Origin: Lutimonas zeaxanthinifaciens
GTDB lineage: Bacteria; Bacteroidota; Bacteroidia; Flavobacteriales; Flavobacteriaceae
Direction of reading: 5' to 3'
NCBI RefSeq assembly: GCF_030503675.1
Contig: NZ_CP129964.1
Location: 930,001-994,000 of the forward strand
Length of the DNA: 64,000 nt
Part shown: piece after piece, positions 45,216 to 54,726 of the stretch
Layout: every line of letters starts with the position of its first letter
Position numbering within the stretch: the stretch's first letter is position 1
Program-made: the position numbers and the translations under genes
Notes under the pieces: model-generated
Seen by the model: only the letters and a program-made list of their open reading frames with translations
Database searches by the model: none
What the model was told of the DNA's origin: nothing

Positions 45216-47732
45216 ATGACAAGACGATTAACTTTATTTGTAGTTGCAGTTTTTACCTTTCTTAGTGCATTTTCTCAAGCGCCGAGAAAACCCGGATCTT
45301 CGGAAATTTATGAAGATATTAAAAAACTAAACTTTTTGGGATCTGTACTGTATCTCGCCGCTCACCCGGATGATGAAAATACAAGGTTGATCTCCTATTT
45401 TGCAAATAATGTACATGCAAGAACCGCCTATTTATCGATTACGAGAGGAGATGGAGGTCAAAACCTGATCGGCCCGGAAATCAGGGAGTTGTTAGGGGTC
45501 ATTCGAACAAATGAGTTATTAAAGGCCAGACAAACAGACGGAGGTGAGCAGTTTTTTACTCGTGCCAATGATTTTGGTTATTCAAAACACCCTGATGAAA
45601 CTTTGAGGTTATGGAATAAAGAAGAAGTCCTGAAAGATGTTGTAAAGGTGATCAGAGAATTTCAGCCCGACCTGATCATTAACAGGTTTGATGCAGAATC
45701 GGCGGGAAGGACTCATGGCCATCACACCTCATCTGCCATTCTGAGTCTAGAAGCATTTGACTTAGCCGCTGATACCAATTATGAGTCCTACGGTTTAAAT
45801 GCCTGGAAAACTCAAAGGGTTTTTTTTAATACCCATTGGTGGTTTTACGGGAGCAGGGAGAAATTTGAAGAAGTTGATAAATCAGAAATGATTGCTTTTG
45901 ATACTGGGGTTTATTATCCTACCCTGGGATTATCCAATTCCGAAATATCTTCTTTGAGCAGGAGCATGCATAAGTCCCAGGGCTTTGGAAGTACAGGAAC
46001 CCGAGGTGAGGAAATGGAATATATTGAGCTGCTTAAAGGTCAAATTCCAGTTGACAGACAAAATGTATTTGAGGGTGTGGATACAAGCTGGTCAAGAGTT
46101 AAGGGTGGGGAGGAGATCAAAGTTTTGCTCCAAAAGGTTCAAAATGAATACGATTTTTCAGATCCTTCCAAAAGTATCCCTGATTTGATCAAAGCATATG
46201 AGATGATAGGATCACTCGAAGATAGTCATTGGAAAACCCAGAAGTTACCTCAGATAAAAGATTTAATAGCTGCTTGCTCAGGACTTTATCTGGAAGCGGT
46301 TGCTTCTCAGGAATATGCAACAAAGAATCAGATTGTAAATTTGGAACTTGAAGCTGTAAACAGAAGTTCCCAACCCATGATATTACGTTCAGTGACCTTG
46401 TTGCCCCAGGATAACAAAGTGGATCTGAAAATCGATTTAAAGAATAATATGTCTTATGAAAGACAGATTGAAATAAGCATAGGAGATAATGCAGAATTGA
46501 CATCTCCTTATTGGCTCGAAGAACGAGGAGGCCTTGGGATGTATGAGGTGAAGGATACGATCAATATAGGAAGGCCATTAGCTTTTAGATCGCATCAGGT
46601 TGTTTTTCAGCTAGAAATTGAAGGCGTAGCCATCGATTATACGAGACCTGTGGTATTTAAGTACAATGACCCGGTTAAAGGTGAAGTTTATCAGCCTTTC
46701 GAAATACTTCCGGATCTGGTTTCAGGCATTGCTTCAAAAGTGATTATCTTTAGTGATGGAGCTGCTAAGGAGATACCGGTTCTTCTTAAATCCTTTAGAG
46801 ACGATGTAAAAGGAACAGTTGAACTTGAGGCACCCGAAGGGTGGGAGGTAAGCCCCCAAAAGAAAGAATTCAAAATCGAGAAAAAGGGAGAGGATTTGAC
46901 GTTGAACTTCACAGTAAGGCCCAGTTCAGAACAGAGCCAGGGATTTATCAAACCCGTCATTAGTGTGAACGGTAAAAAATTCACAAAATCTCTTGTAGAA
47001 ATAAACTATGACCATATTCCTAAACAGTCAGTTCTGTTGCCCTCTGAGTCAAAAGTTGTTCGATTGAACATTCTTAAAAAAGGACAGTTGATCGGATATG
47101 TAAAAGGAGCAGGAGATGAAGTTCCAAAATATTTGAAGCAGATTGGATATTCGATAACTGAAATTTCGCCTGAACAGATCTCAGAAAGGTCCTTAGATAA
47201 ATTTGACGCTGTAATCATGGGGATTAGGGCTTATAATACCGTTCCGGAACTTGAAGCAAAACAAAAACACATTCTGGACTATGTCAAAAATGGGGGTAAC
47301 TTGATCGTTCAATACAATACGAGCCATAATCTTGTTGTAAAGGAAAACCTGGCACCCTATTCGCTTACACTTTCAAGAGATCGCATCACTGATGAAACGG
47401 CAGAGGTGACTTTTCTCAATAAAGGCCACGAAGTGTTAAATTACCCGAATACCATAAAAAAGGAAGACTTTGACGGTTGGGTACAGGAAAGAGGCCTGTA
47501 TTTTCCAAATCAATGGTCAGAAGAATTTACACCTGTCCTTTCTTTTAAAGAAAATGGGGATGATGCAATGAATGGGAGCCTTTTGGTTGCAAAGTACGGC
47601 AAAGGGCATTATATTTATACAGGGCTTTCATTCTTTCGGGAGTTGCCTGCTGGCGTGCCGGGAGCTTATAAATTGTTTGCCAATATGATATCTGTTGGTA
47701 AAAATGACCTGGAGCAGGAGATTAAAGAATAG
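45216..47732 (+). CDS. Exported PIG-L family deacetylase with C-terminal amidotransferase-like domain
   Basis: From ATG 45216 (MTRRLTLFVVAVF) the protein has 838 residues and a good signal peptide ending AFSQ; an ATG 24 bp upstream would add eight residues. The PIG-L/LmbE deacetylase domain shows AAHPDDENTR near residue 47 (zinc-binding His and Asp-Asp) and the third ligand in RTHGHHTSSAI near 165. A beta-sandwich middle region (about 370-620) is followed by a Rossmann-like domain FDAVIMGIRAYNTVPE...DYVKNGGNLIVQYN (near 660-700), resembling class I glutamine-amidotransferase/ThuA folds without the nucleophile Cys. Such proteins deacetylate N-acetyl sugars. Next to it are a small membrane protein and a sodium:solute symporter, suggesting uptake of the product. 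Confidence 0.85.
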   Translation: MTRRLTLFVVAVFTFLSAFSQAPRKPGSSEIYEDIKKLNFLGSVLYLAAHPDDENTRLISYFANNVHARTAYLSITRGDGGQNLIGPEIRELLGVIRTNELLKARQTDGGEQFFTRANDFGYSKHPDETLRLWNKEEVLKDVVKVIREFQPDLIINRFDAESAGRTHGHHTSSAILSLEAFDLAADTNYESYGLNAWKTQRVFFNTHWWFYGSREKFEEVDKSEMIAFDTGVYYPTLGLSNSEISSLSRSMHKSQGFGSTGTRGEEMEYIELLKGQIPVDRQNVFEGVDTSWSRVKGGEEIKVLLQKVQNEYDFSDPSKSIPDLIKAYEMIGSLEDSHWKTQKLPQIKDLIAACSGLYLEAVASQEYATKNQIVNLELEAVNRSSQPMILRSVTLLPQDNKVDLKIDLKNNMSYERQIEISIGDNAELTSPYWLEERGGLGMYEVKDTINIGRPLAFRSHQVVFQLEIEGVAIDYTRPVVFKYNDPVKGEVYQPFEILPDLVSGIASKVIIFSDGAAKEIPVLLKSFRDDVKGTVELEAPEGWEVSPQKKEFKIEKKGEDLTLNFTVRPSSEQSQGFIKPVISVNGKKFTKSLVEINYDHIPKQSVLLPSESKVVRLNILKKGQLIGYVKGAGDEVPKYLKQIGYSITEISPEQISERSLDKFDAVIMGIRAYNTVPELEAKQKHILDYVKNGGNLIVQYNTSHNLVVKENLAPYSLTLSRDRITDETAEVTFLNKGHEVLNYPNTIKKEDFDGWVQERGLYFPNQWSEEFTPVLSFKENGDDAMNGSLLVAKYGKGHYIYTGLSFFRELPAGVPGAYKLFANMISVGKNDLEQEIKE

Positions 47733-47792
47733 CGAAAGCTTTGTTCCATAAATGTGGTGGTATTTGCCGCTGGAAGTAATAAAATTTATCAA

Positions 47793-47906
47793 ATGGAAGA
47801 AAAAGAAGTTGTTTCGAACAAATGGAGGAGGCTTTATACCTACATGCTGATTGCAAATATCATATACATTGTGATATTTTATATCATAACACAACTTTAT
47901 AATTGA
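47793..47906 (+). CDS. Putative 37-residue single-span membrane protein
   Basis: Short open frame ATG...TGA reading MEEKEVVSNKWRRLYTY, then a hydrophobic helix of about 17 residues (LIANIIYIVIFYIITQL) and a short YN tail. A basic KWRR just before the helix predicts an N-in topology. It ends 3 bp before the symporter start (ATG 47910), so translation coupling is likely. The 37-residue frame by itself is weak evidence; the amphipathic/TM pattern and position make it a credible small accessory subunit. Alternative: chance ORF in a spacer. Confidence 0.55.
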   Translation: MEEKEVVSNKWRRLYTYMLIANIIYIVIFYIITQLYN

Positions 47907-47909
47907 TCT

Positions 47910-49592
47910 ATGGTATTATTAGACTGGATCGTTTTATTGGCCACACTTTTGTTTATTGTGATTTACGGATCATGGAAAACCAGAGGAAGTAAAAATGTCA
48001 GGGACTTTATAAAAGGTGGAAGCGAAGCCAAATGGTGGACGATTGGCCTTTCGGTGATGGCAACTCAGGCCAGCGCCATAACTTTTTTATCAACTCCGGG
48101 CCAGGCATTTCACAGTGGGATGGGATTTGTTCAGTTTTACTTTGGATTGCCCATCGCAATGATCATTATTTGCATGGTTTTTATTCCTATTTACCACAAA
48201 TTAAATGTTTATACGGCCTATGAGTATTTGGAGTCGCGATTTGACTTAAAAACCAGGTCTTTAGCTGCTATTTTGTTCTTAATACAAAGAGGGTTGGCCG
48301 CCGGAATTACGATTTTTGCACCAGCAATCATTTTGTCTGCTGTTTTGGGTTGGGATCTACTGACTTTGAACATTATCATCGGAGTACTTGTGATCATCTA
48401 TACCGTAAGTGGCGGGACCAAAGCCGTGAGCGTGACACAAAAGCAGCAGATGGCGATTATATTTATCGGAATGTTTGCTGCCTTTTTCATTATTCTGGGT
48501 TACCTGCCCGAGGACGTTACTTTTTCAAAGGCGATTGAAATAGCAGGTGCCAGCGGGAAAATGGAGGTTCTTGATTTTTCATTTGACCTTAATAACCGTT
48601 ATACGGTTTGGACAGGGTTTCTTGGAGGAACGTTTTTAATGCTTTCTTACTTTGGAACGGATCAGTCTCAGGTTCAACGCTATTTATCAGGTAAATCTAT
48701 AAGGGAAAGTCAATTGGGACTGCTTTTCAATGGATTTTTAAAGGTTCCCATGCAGTTTTTTATTTTGCTTGTAGGGGTTATGGTATTTGTTTTTTATCAG
48801 TTTAACAATTCACCTTTGAATTTTAACCCGTCAGCGACCAACGCAGTGAAGGAGTCAAAGTATGCCGAAGATTATGGAGCGTTGGAAAAGAATCATTTAA
48901 ATCTTTTGAAAGAAAAGAAGCAACTGCAATTACAGTATGCTGAATTTCCCGAACAAACTGAGCTCGGTAACAAAATCAGCGTACTTCAAAAACAGGAGAT
49001 TGCTTATCGCGAAGAGGCCAAGGACCTCATATTAAAAGCAGATTCAAATCAGGAGGTTAATGATAAGGATTATGTGTTTATCCATTTTATACTTAATAAT
49101 CTGCCACGTGGCCTGATTGGGCTTTTACTGGCTGTAATCTTATCTGCTGCCATGTCTTCAACCGCATCAGAATTAAACGCTTTGGCGGCAACCACAACCA
49201 TGGATCTCTACAAACGTAACGATCATAAGGAAAGGGAAGATATATATTATGTTTCCGTTACCAAATGGTTCACTCTTGCATGGGGTGTTTTAGCTATTCT
49301 AGTAGCGAGCATTGCTAATTTATTTGACAATCTAATTCAGTTGGTAAATATCATCGGTTCCATTTTTTATGGTAATATTTTGGGTATTTTCCTCATTGCG
49401 TTCTTTATCAGGTATGTCAAAGGAAATGCTGTTTTTATAGCGGCCTTGATCACGCAACTTTTCATTATCTGGATTTACTTTATGGATGTTCTTCCTTATT
49501 TGTGGCTGAATTTACTGGGATGTGTGATTGTAATGCTCCTGGCGGTGCTCATTCAGTTTGTAAAAGGGATGGGAAGCACGAAGAAACTTTAG
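47910..49592 (+). CDS. Sodium:solute symporter (SSS family)
   Basis: 560 residues with about 13-14 transmembrane helices and the SSS fold. MATQASAITFLSTPGQAFHSG near residue 50 carries the small-residue-rich TM1, and SGGTKAVSVTQKQQM (near 167) is the conserved SSS signature. YFGTDQSQVQRYLSGKS (near 248) and AVILSAAMSSTASELNALAATT (near 412; Na2-site Ser/Thr) follow. A long hydrophilic, probably coiled-coil loop (about 310-385) is a distinctive feature. It likely imports a sugar or sugar-derived substrate with Na+; context points to the product of the neighbouring PIG-L deacetylase. The gene ends before a bidirectional terminator. Confidence 0.9.
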   Translation: MVLLDWIVLLATLLFIVIYGSWKTRGSKNVRDFIKGGSEAKWWTIGLSVMATQASAITFLSTPGQAFHSGMGFVQFYFGLPIAMIIICMVFIPIYHKLNVYTAYEYLESRFDLKTRSLAAILFLIQRGLAAGITIFAPAIILSAVLGWDLLTLNIIIGVLVIIYTVSGGTKAVSVTQKQQMAIIFIGMFAAFFIILGYLPEDVTFSKAIEIAGASGKMEVLDFSFDLNNRYTVWTGFLGGTFLMLSYFGTDQSQVQRYLSGKSIRESQLGLLFNGFLKVPMQFFILLVGVMVFVFYQFNNSPLNFNPSATNAVKESKYAEDYGALEKNHLNLLKEKKQLQLQYAEFPEQTELGNKISVLQKQEIAYREEAKDLILKADSNQEVNDKDYVFIHFILNNLPRGLIGLLLAVILSAAMSSTASELNALAATTTMDLYKRNDHKEREDIYYVSVTKWFTLAWGVLAILVASIANLFDNLIQLVNIIGSIFYGNILGIFLIAFFIRYVKGNAVFIAALITQLFIIWIYFMDVLPYLWLNLLGCVIVMLLAVLIQFVKGMGSTKKL

Positions 49593-49650
49593 CTTGTTAA
49601 CGCACAAAACTTTGACTGTATTAGGATCGGATAAGTTGTTTATATTACAT

Positions 49651-49679
49651 AAAAAAAGCCCTGATTATCAGGGCTTTTA
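49651..49679. terminator. Bidirectional terminator between the symporter and DUF2911 genes
   Basis: AAAAGCCCTGAT / ATCAGGGCTTTT hairpin with A run on the left and T run on the right, between convergent genes. Confidence 0.9.
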
Positions 49680-49700
49680 TCATATGGTTTTTGTTTTGCT

Positions 49701-50192
49701 TTATTCGACTTTAATATGAAGCCGTGCCTTTTCCCAGGCAAAAACAATCCCCGATTTATCCACAGCGTACATCAATTGCTCCTGTGTACTTGTATCAAAC
49801 TCAGGTTTTATCATTACACGCAGGGCATCGTCTGATTCTGAATACGAATAAGCTCCCCATGCATCATTTTTTTTATTAAAAATCGCTACCCAATCCCCTG
49901 ATTCATTCGGGATAATGAAAAATCCGTATTTACCGGCAGCAAGTTTTTTACCTTCAACGCTTACATCCTTATCAAACGAAATGGTTGTATTTTCGTTGGC
50001 TCCTGCCCTCCAGACCTGGCCATATTTTTCCAGGCCTCCCCAGACTTTTCTTCCTTTAACGCTGGGAGCCCCATAATCAATTTCAATGTTTGCACCGTTT
50101 ACGGTTCCCTTGGCACTTAATCTAGGGCTTTTTTGAGCACAGCTTACAGATACCACAAAAAAGAAAGCGAGTAATAAACTAAATGATTTCAT
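49701..50192 (-). CDS. DUF2911 family protein (short form)
   Basis: 163 residues with a lipoprotein-like signal peptide (VSVSC, Cys18). It contains the DUF2911 core: EIDYGAPSVKGRKVWGGL, YGQVWRAGANENTTISF, GKKLAAGKYGFFIIPN and WVAIFNKK. The family is common in Bacteroidota, its function is unknown and its products are predicted periplasmic or outer-membrane. It is 10 bp downstream of a longer DUF2911 gene on the same strand, so the two form an operon and probably arose by duplication. Confidence 0.88.
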   Translation of the reverse strand: MKSFSLLLAFFFVVSVSCAQKSPRLSAKGTVNGANIEIDYGAPSVKGRKVWGGLEKYGQVWRAGANENTTISFDKDVSVEGKKLAAGKYGFFIIPNESGDWVAIFNKKNDAWGAYSYSESDDALRVMIKPEFDTSTQEQLMYAVDKSGIVFAWEKARLHIKVE

Positions 50193-50202
50193 ATTATATT
50201 TT

Positions 50203-51045
50203 TTATTTGCTCCACTCGGCGATGGATTCTTTGTTCATTTTGATATAGTCGTCATTTCCTGCTTTTTCAGAAGCAGCTAAAGATACCTTAGCAGTAGCTA
50301 TGGCCCCTTCCTTATCTCCCAGGTCCGCCTGAATCAAAGATTTTTGACGTGACATCCAAAATGCATTTGGATTCATTTCTACAGCTTTGCTTACCCATTC
50401 CAAAGCCTGATTAAGATCCTTACCTGAGCTTCTGTAATAAGATGCGGCGCTAAAATAATCATTGGCAGATGGCCCTGCCATTGCGCTTTCAATACTTTTA
50501 ACAGCCATTTCATCTGTTGGGGTGTCAATGTTCAGCATGACCATTGTTTTTTCCCACATGATATACATCTTTCCGGAAACGCCATCAGCCAGATCTCCAA
50601 AACCAAATGTAAAGTTTTCCATTGGGTAATCCATAGGCATGGTTTTAGCAGATACTTTAAGCGCTACCTTACTTTCATCCAGTTCGGCCGGTGCTCCTCC
50701 TGCTTGATATTCTGTATAGAATACGATATCCCATGAATCTGAATTCGGGATGCTTAAAATGGCATAGGTTCCTTTTTTTAATTCCTTACCATCAATTTTT
50801 AAATCCGAATCAGTCGTAAATTTGGTTCTCATGTTGGCTCCGGTTCTCCAGATTTTACCATAAGGTACGAGATCGCCAAAAATAGTTCTTCCACGCATGG
50901 CGGGCCTTGAGTATTCAACTGAAACTTCAGTTAGGCCAATGGTTTGAGTCACTTTTGCCGCTGGGCTTGGTTGTGGGGTTTGAATTTGTGCCTGTAAAGA
51001 AAATACTGCACATAATAATGTCAGAATAGTTAGTTTAAATTGCAT
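50203..51045 (-). CDS. DUF2911 family protein with C-terminal TPR-like region
   Basis: 280 residues. A signal peptide (ending LQAQ) precedes the DUF2911 domain (SVEYSRPAMRGRTIFGDLVP, YGKIWRTGANMRTKFTTD, GKELKKGTYAILSIPN). An additional helical tail (about 190-280) contains LNQALEWVSKAVEMNPNAFW and KEGAIATAKVSLAASEKAG, a TPR-like pair. It is the first gene of a two-gene unit with the shorter DUF2911 gene. A role in envelope maintenance is plausible but unproven. Confidence 0.88.
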   Translation of the reverse strand: MQFKLTILTLLCAVFSLQAQIQTPQPSPAAKVTQTIGLTEVSVEYSRPAMRGRTIFGDLVPYGKIWRTGANMRTKFTTDSDLKIDGKELKKGTYAILSIPNSDSWDIVFYTEYQAGGAPAELDESKVALKVSAKTMPMDYPMENFTFGFGDLADGVSGKMYIMWEKTMVMLNIDTPTDEMAVKSIESAMAGPSANDYFSAASYYRSSGKDLNQALEWVSKAVEMNPNAFWMSRQKSLIQADLGDKEGAIATAKVSLAASEKAGNDDYIKMNKESIAEWSK

Positions 51046-51177
51046 ACATTAGAGTTTTTGTTAATAAAACTTAAATTTAATTCAATTCTCGGGGTTGATC
51101 CGAAAATACTTGGGAATTTAACAAAAATTTAAGAGGAATTCAGTTAATTGGCTAATCAAATTATTGGAATTACAGAT

Positions 51178-52824
51178 CTAACTGTATTTTCGTTTTCTAT
51201 TCCAATTAAATAACAATCCGAAAAGAAAGAGGGCGATCAAAGGAATTACAATATTCAAAAGCTGCCAGTAATTTCGTTCCGAATATGCTTTTTCTTTATC
51301 CAAGAACTGGATCTGAAGTGATTTTCCTCTTAGTTGCAGTAACCCTGAGTCATCCAGTAAATAATGTGCGCTGTTCAGTAAAAAGTCTTCATTGCCAAAG
51401 TTTTGACCGGTCCATTTGTCCTGACTGAGCGGTAAAGGTTCGTTCCTCATAACTTCGTTAACTGCGACGTCCCCATCACTTACAATGATCATTTGGTTTG
51501 GAACACTTTTAGGCTTGTAGTTGTCAAGCTCAAAGGGTAACACACGATTGGAATAAGCTGAGTTAAAAGACCCTTCCAAAAGGACGGCATAATTCGTCTG
51601 AGCATCTTTAAATTTTTCTTTGTCCACCGGGATAGCAACTTCGTTAAGGCTTATGTTTACCGGTGTGCCAATAATCTTGGCCAGTGGAGATGACTGTAAA
51701 AGGAGGGTTTTCTTTATGCCATTATCCAGCGTATCAATACTGCTCGGGAACTTCAATAATACGGGGTCAAGGTTTCTTGTAATCGGATTCGAATTATCCG
51801 CAAATACAAGTGGAAAGTAAAGCCATGGAAAATTTTGATACTGAACCTGGTTGCCCGTATTGCCGGCCGCCAGTCTAATACTGCTGCTGTACAGATCTTT
51901 TGTGACATTATAATTGATCCTGACTCCGTAACTAAAGAGCATATCGGTCAGATTGAGATCTCTGTTAAAGGCAAGCGAGGTACCTGAGGTCATTAAACTA
52001 TCCATCTCAGCATAAACATTATCCAGTAACCAAAGTGTTTTTCCCCCATTGGCTATATATTGATCCAGGACCAGTTTTTCATTTTCCTCAAATCGTTTTG
52101 AGGGTTTAACGATGATCGAAAGATCGTAGGCCGAAAGCTGCTCGAAGGTTTTTGCCGGATTGTTTGAGACCGAATCCATTGTGAATTCTGCAAGTTTGTA
52201 ATATTCTCCAAGCTTTTTAAGAAAACTGAAGAGATAAACGTCATCCGGTTGTCCGTTGCCTTTTAGTACAGCTATGGTTTTAGACTTTCCCTGACTTATT
52301 TTATGGATGGCATTGGCAAATTCATATTCGAGATTTTCAATCGAATTTTGCAATTGCTGTTCCTGACTCGGTGCCAGGGCACTGACAAGCAAGGGTACGT
52401 TTTCCTCATTTTGGCCATAGCTGATAACCGCCCAAGGAAAAATGACTTCTTCTGAAACCTTCCCGTCTTCTTGTACGGTTAACCTGCTAGGCTGAAGCCC
52501 TTTTTCGACCAATTCCTTGGAGGAACTCATCGGGTCAATGAACCTGAACTGTATCAATTCATTCATTTCATTGAATTCCTTCAGCAATTGATTGGTTTCC
52601 AATTGCAGCCTTTTGAATTCAGCCGGGAAGCTACCCTGAAGGTAGACCTTTATTGACATGGGCTTTTCGATCTCATTGATGAGTCTTTCTGTTTCATCCG
52701 ATAAGGTGTAACGTTTATCATGAGTCAGGTCGAATCTCTTATAATAAACGCTTCCAGCTATATTTAAGCCAATAAGCAAGATTAAAACAAGGAATATGTT
52801 CAGATATGTTTTTTTTCCATTCAT
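51178..52824 (-). CDS. gldG: Gliding motility-associated ABC transporter substrate-binding protein GldG
   Basis: 548 residues. It has an N-terminal membrane helix (LNIFLVLILLIGLNIAG), a large periplasmic region starting with YTLSDETERLINEIEKP, as in ABC-type uncharacterised transport proteins of the GldG family, and a C-terminal membrane helix before the basic tail FNWNRKRKYS. GldG, GldF and the ATPase GldA form an ABC transporter required for gliding in some flavobacteria. The gene lies 13 bp downstream of gldF. gldA is not in the window. Presence supports but does not prove gliding in this organism. Confidence 0.93.
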   Translation of the reverse strand: MNGKKTYLNIFLVLILLIGLNIAGSVYYKRFDLTHDKRYTLSDETERLINEIEKPMSIKVYLQGSFPAEFKRLQLETNQLLKEFNEMNELIQFRFIDPMSSSKELVEKGLQPSRLTVQEDGKVSEEVIFPWAVISYGQNEENVPLLVSALAPSQEQQLQNSIENLEYEFANAIHKISQGKSKTIAVLKGNGQPDDVYLFSFLKKLGEYYKLAEFTMDSVSNNPAKTFEQLSAYDLSIIVKPSKRFEENEKLVLDQYIANGGKTLWLLDNVYAEMDSLMTSGTSLAFNRDLNLTDMLFSYGVRINYNVTKDLYSSSIRLAAGNTGNQVQYQNFPWLYFPLVFADNSNPITRNLDPVLLKFPSSIDTLDNGIKKTLLLQSSPLAKIIGTPVNISLNEVAIPVDKEKFKDAQTNYAVLLEGSFNSAYSNRVLPFELDNYKPKSVPNQMIIVSDGDVAVNEVMRNEPLPLSQDKWTGQNFGNEDFLLNSAHYLLDDSGLLQLRGKSLQIQFLDKEKAYSERNYWQLLNIVIPLIALFLFGLLFNWNRKRKYS

Positions 52825-52837
52825 TATCAGTTTCCTG

Positions 52838-53560
52838 TTATTGTTTTAGATCAAAATTTGTCTTTGTGAAAAAGAGGAACAAAAAGGTTATACTTAAAAA
52901 ATATAAAAGGTCCTTGGTATCAATGACACCCCTGCCTATATTGACAAATCTTGCATAGAGCCCCAGGCTATTTATTTCAATTTTTTCAAAAGAAAAAATT
53001 CCATTGAGTGCTTCGAATCCGTAAAAGATAAAAAACGAAAATGCCACCCCCAAAATAAAGGCAACAATCTGATTATTCGAAAGGGTAGAGGTCCACATTC
53101 CAATTGCCGTGATCGAACTGGCAAGGAACAAAAGGCCAAAATAAGAACCAATAATACTTCCAAAATCGATATTCTCAGGTGTTGCACCCAACTTGGAAAT
53201 GGTATAAACATAGATTAGTGTCGGAATCAGTGCCATTAAAATCAAAAGTAATGAACCCAAATATTTTCCGATCACAATGTCCCAACTACTTATAGGCTTA
53301 GTCTTTATGATTTCAATTGTTCCCAACCTGATTTCATCAGAAAAAGTCCTCATGGTTATTGCCGGGATCATAAAAATAAAGAACCATGGAGTGATAAAGA
53401 AAAAGCTGTTCAAATCAGCAAAACCTGCATTCAATATATTAAAGTCGCCTTTGAATACCCATAAAAACAAGCCGTTGATCATCAAAAATATGGCAATGAC
53501 CAAATAGCCAATTGGGGTTGCAAAAAACATCTGAAGTTCTTTTTTTAATATCGCGAACAT
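52838..53560 (-). CDS. gldF: Gliding motility-associated ABC transporter permease GldF
   Basis: 240 residues with six hydrophobic helices in the ABC-2 permease pattern. MFAILKKELQMFFATPIGYL at the N-terminus, ITPWFFIFMIPAITMRTFSDE and LGTIEIIKTKPISSWDIVIGK are characteristic of GldF and similar permeases. It is the first gene of the gldF-gldG pair and works with an ATPase encoded elsewhere. Confidence 0.93.
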   Translation of the reverse strand: MFAILKKELQMFFATPIGYLVIAIFLMINGLFLWVFKGDFNILNAGFADLNSFFFITPWFFIFMIPAITMRTFSDEIRLGTIEIIKTKPISSWDIVIGKYLGSLLLILMALIPTLIYVYTISKLGATPENIDFGSIIGSYFGLLFLASSITAIGMWTSTLSNNQIVAFILGVAFSFFIFYGFEALNGIFSFEKIEINSLGLYARFVNIGRGVIDTKDLLYFLSITFLFLFFTKTNFDLKQ

Positions 53561-53580
53561 ATCTTATCTCAATTAAATGA

Positions 53581-53886
53581 TCATCCCGGTTTTTTCAAAC
53601 TTACAATTTTATCCACACTCCAGGCTTCTGGTTTCTCGGTGAACATAGTTTTGGTTTTCGCCCACACTTCCTTAAAAAAGTCTGATTCTCTGTATGCATT
53701 CAAATCTTTTGCTGTTTGCCAGTGACTGTAGGTAAAAAAAATACATTTATTGTTTTTATCCTGATGTAGTTCAAGATATTCACATCCTTTAAATTCAAGA
53801 ATCTTGTGTTTTATTTTATGAAAACGAGTCTTAAATGCATCTGTTTTGTCCGGTAAAAAAGTCATTTTAACAATTCTGATCAGCAT
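53581..53886 (-). CDS. Antibiotic biosynthesis monooxygenase (ABM) domain protein
   Basis: A 101-residue single-domain dimeric alpha/beta barrel protein. MLIRIVKMTFLPDKTDAF begins the first strand, and GCEYLELHQDKNNKCIFFTYSHWQTAKDLNAYRESDFF is the conserved strand-helix segment with the usual HW and S-x-x-F pattern. The family includes small monooxygenases but also proteins of unknown role. It lies 9 bp downstream of the SAM hydrolase gene, suggesting co-transcription. Confidence 0.83.
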   Translation of the reverse strand: MLIRIVKMTFLPDKTDAFKTRFHKIKHKILEFKGCEYLELHQDKNNKCIFFTYSHWQTAKDLNAYRESDFFKEVWAKTKTMFTEKPEAWSVDKIVSLKKPG

Positions 53887-53895
53887 GGCGACTTA

Positions 53896-54726
53896 TTAAA
53901 TGAAACGAACTGTGATATTATCTCTGTAATCCAGTCCAAGTAAATTGGAAGCTCCTCCTACTGTTTTTAAATTACTGCGGTAAATAGAGATTTCGAGATA
54001 ATTGGCACAATTAAATATTGCCAGTTTTTTCCCGTCATCCTGCCTCTTTTCAACAGGCGTATTATAGTCAACAATGTCGTTGTATTTTTCATAAATTCGT
54101 GTGAATTTATAATTTCTCGCAATAATTTCAAATTCTCTTCCTTTGCCTACGTTCTGAAAAATACTTTTGGAGATATTGCTTATGACATTTCCAAAGTTGT
54201 CAATATAGATGATGCTTCCAACAATCTGGTTCTTCTCAGCATTGACCAAAGGTTGAATTTCCTGAATTTTTTTTATTTCTGAAATTTGCTTCCCGATGAC
54301 GTCCAACGTACCACCCCTGGCTATATGACAAGCCACCTTGATAAAAATTCCAAGAATTGACAATTTGATATCTTCAGGTTTTGGCAGCGTGATTTCGACA
54401 ATCTTATCCGGATTGATCTCATTGGTGATCATCGAGAGAATACCATTATCACAACAGATAAAAAACTGCTCATCCATCTTGATGGCAATAGGTTTGTTTT
54501 CAATACTAATTTCGGAATCAACACCTACAATATGAATTGTTCCTGAAGGAAAGTTCCTGTAAGTGTTTTTCAGGATATATGCCGTTTCAGTTACGCTGAA
54601 AGGTGTTATATCATGGGATATATCAACAACACGAACTTCGTCCAGTTCTCCATAGATAGATCCTTTGACAGCACCAACAAAGTGATCTTTTGTACCAAAA
54701 TCGGTTGTTAAGGTAATGATTGGCAT
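53896..54726 (-). CDS. SAM hydrolase / SAM hydroxide adenosyltransferase (DUF62)
   Basis: 276 residues of the S-adenosylmethionine hydroxide adenosyltransferase family (formerly DUF62, related to fluorinase/chlorinase). TLTTDFGTKDHFVGAVKG at the N-terminus, VVDISHDITPFSV near residue 33, and FFICCDNGILSMI near 88 are the N-terminal-domain motifs. The C-terminal domain carries IIYIDNFGNVISNIS near 178. The family converts SAM and water to adenosine and methionine; halogenase activity is not predicted, as the halide-specific residues cannot be recognised here. Divergent from phoH across 152 bp. Confidence 0.87.
   Translation of the reverse strand: MPIITLTTDFGTKDHFVGAVKGSIYGELDEVRVVDISHDITPFSVTETAYILKNTYRNFPSGTIHIVGVDSEISIENKPIAIKMDEQFFICCDNGILSMITNEINPDKIVEITLPKPEDIKLSILGIFIKVACHIARGGTLDVIGKQISEIKKIQEIQPLVNAEKNQIVGSIIYIDNFGNVISNISKSIFQNVGKGREFEIIARNYKFTRIYEKYNDIVDYNTPVEKRQDDGKKLAIFNCANYLEISIYRSNLKTVGGASNLLGLDYRDNITVRFI

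Noticed and set aside
53896-54726. Halogenase (fluorinase or chlorinase) function for the SAM-binding protein
   Set aside because: The sequence fits the common SAM hydrolase branch; halide-site features could not be recognised and no halometabolite genes are near.
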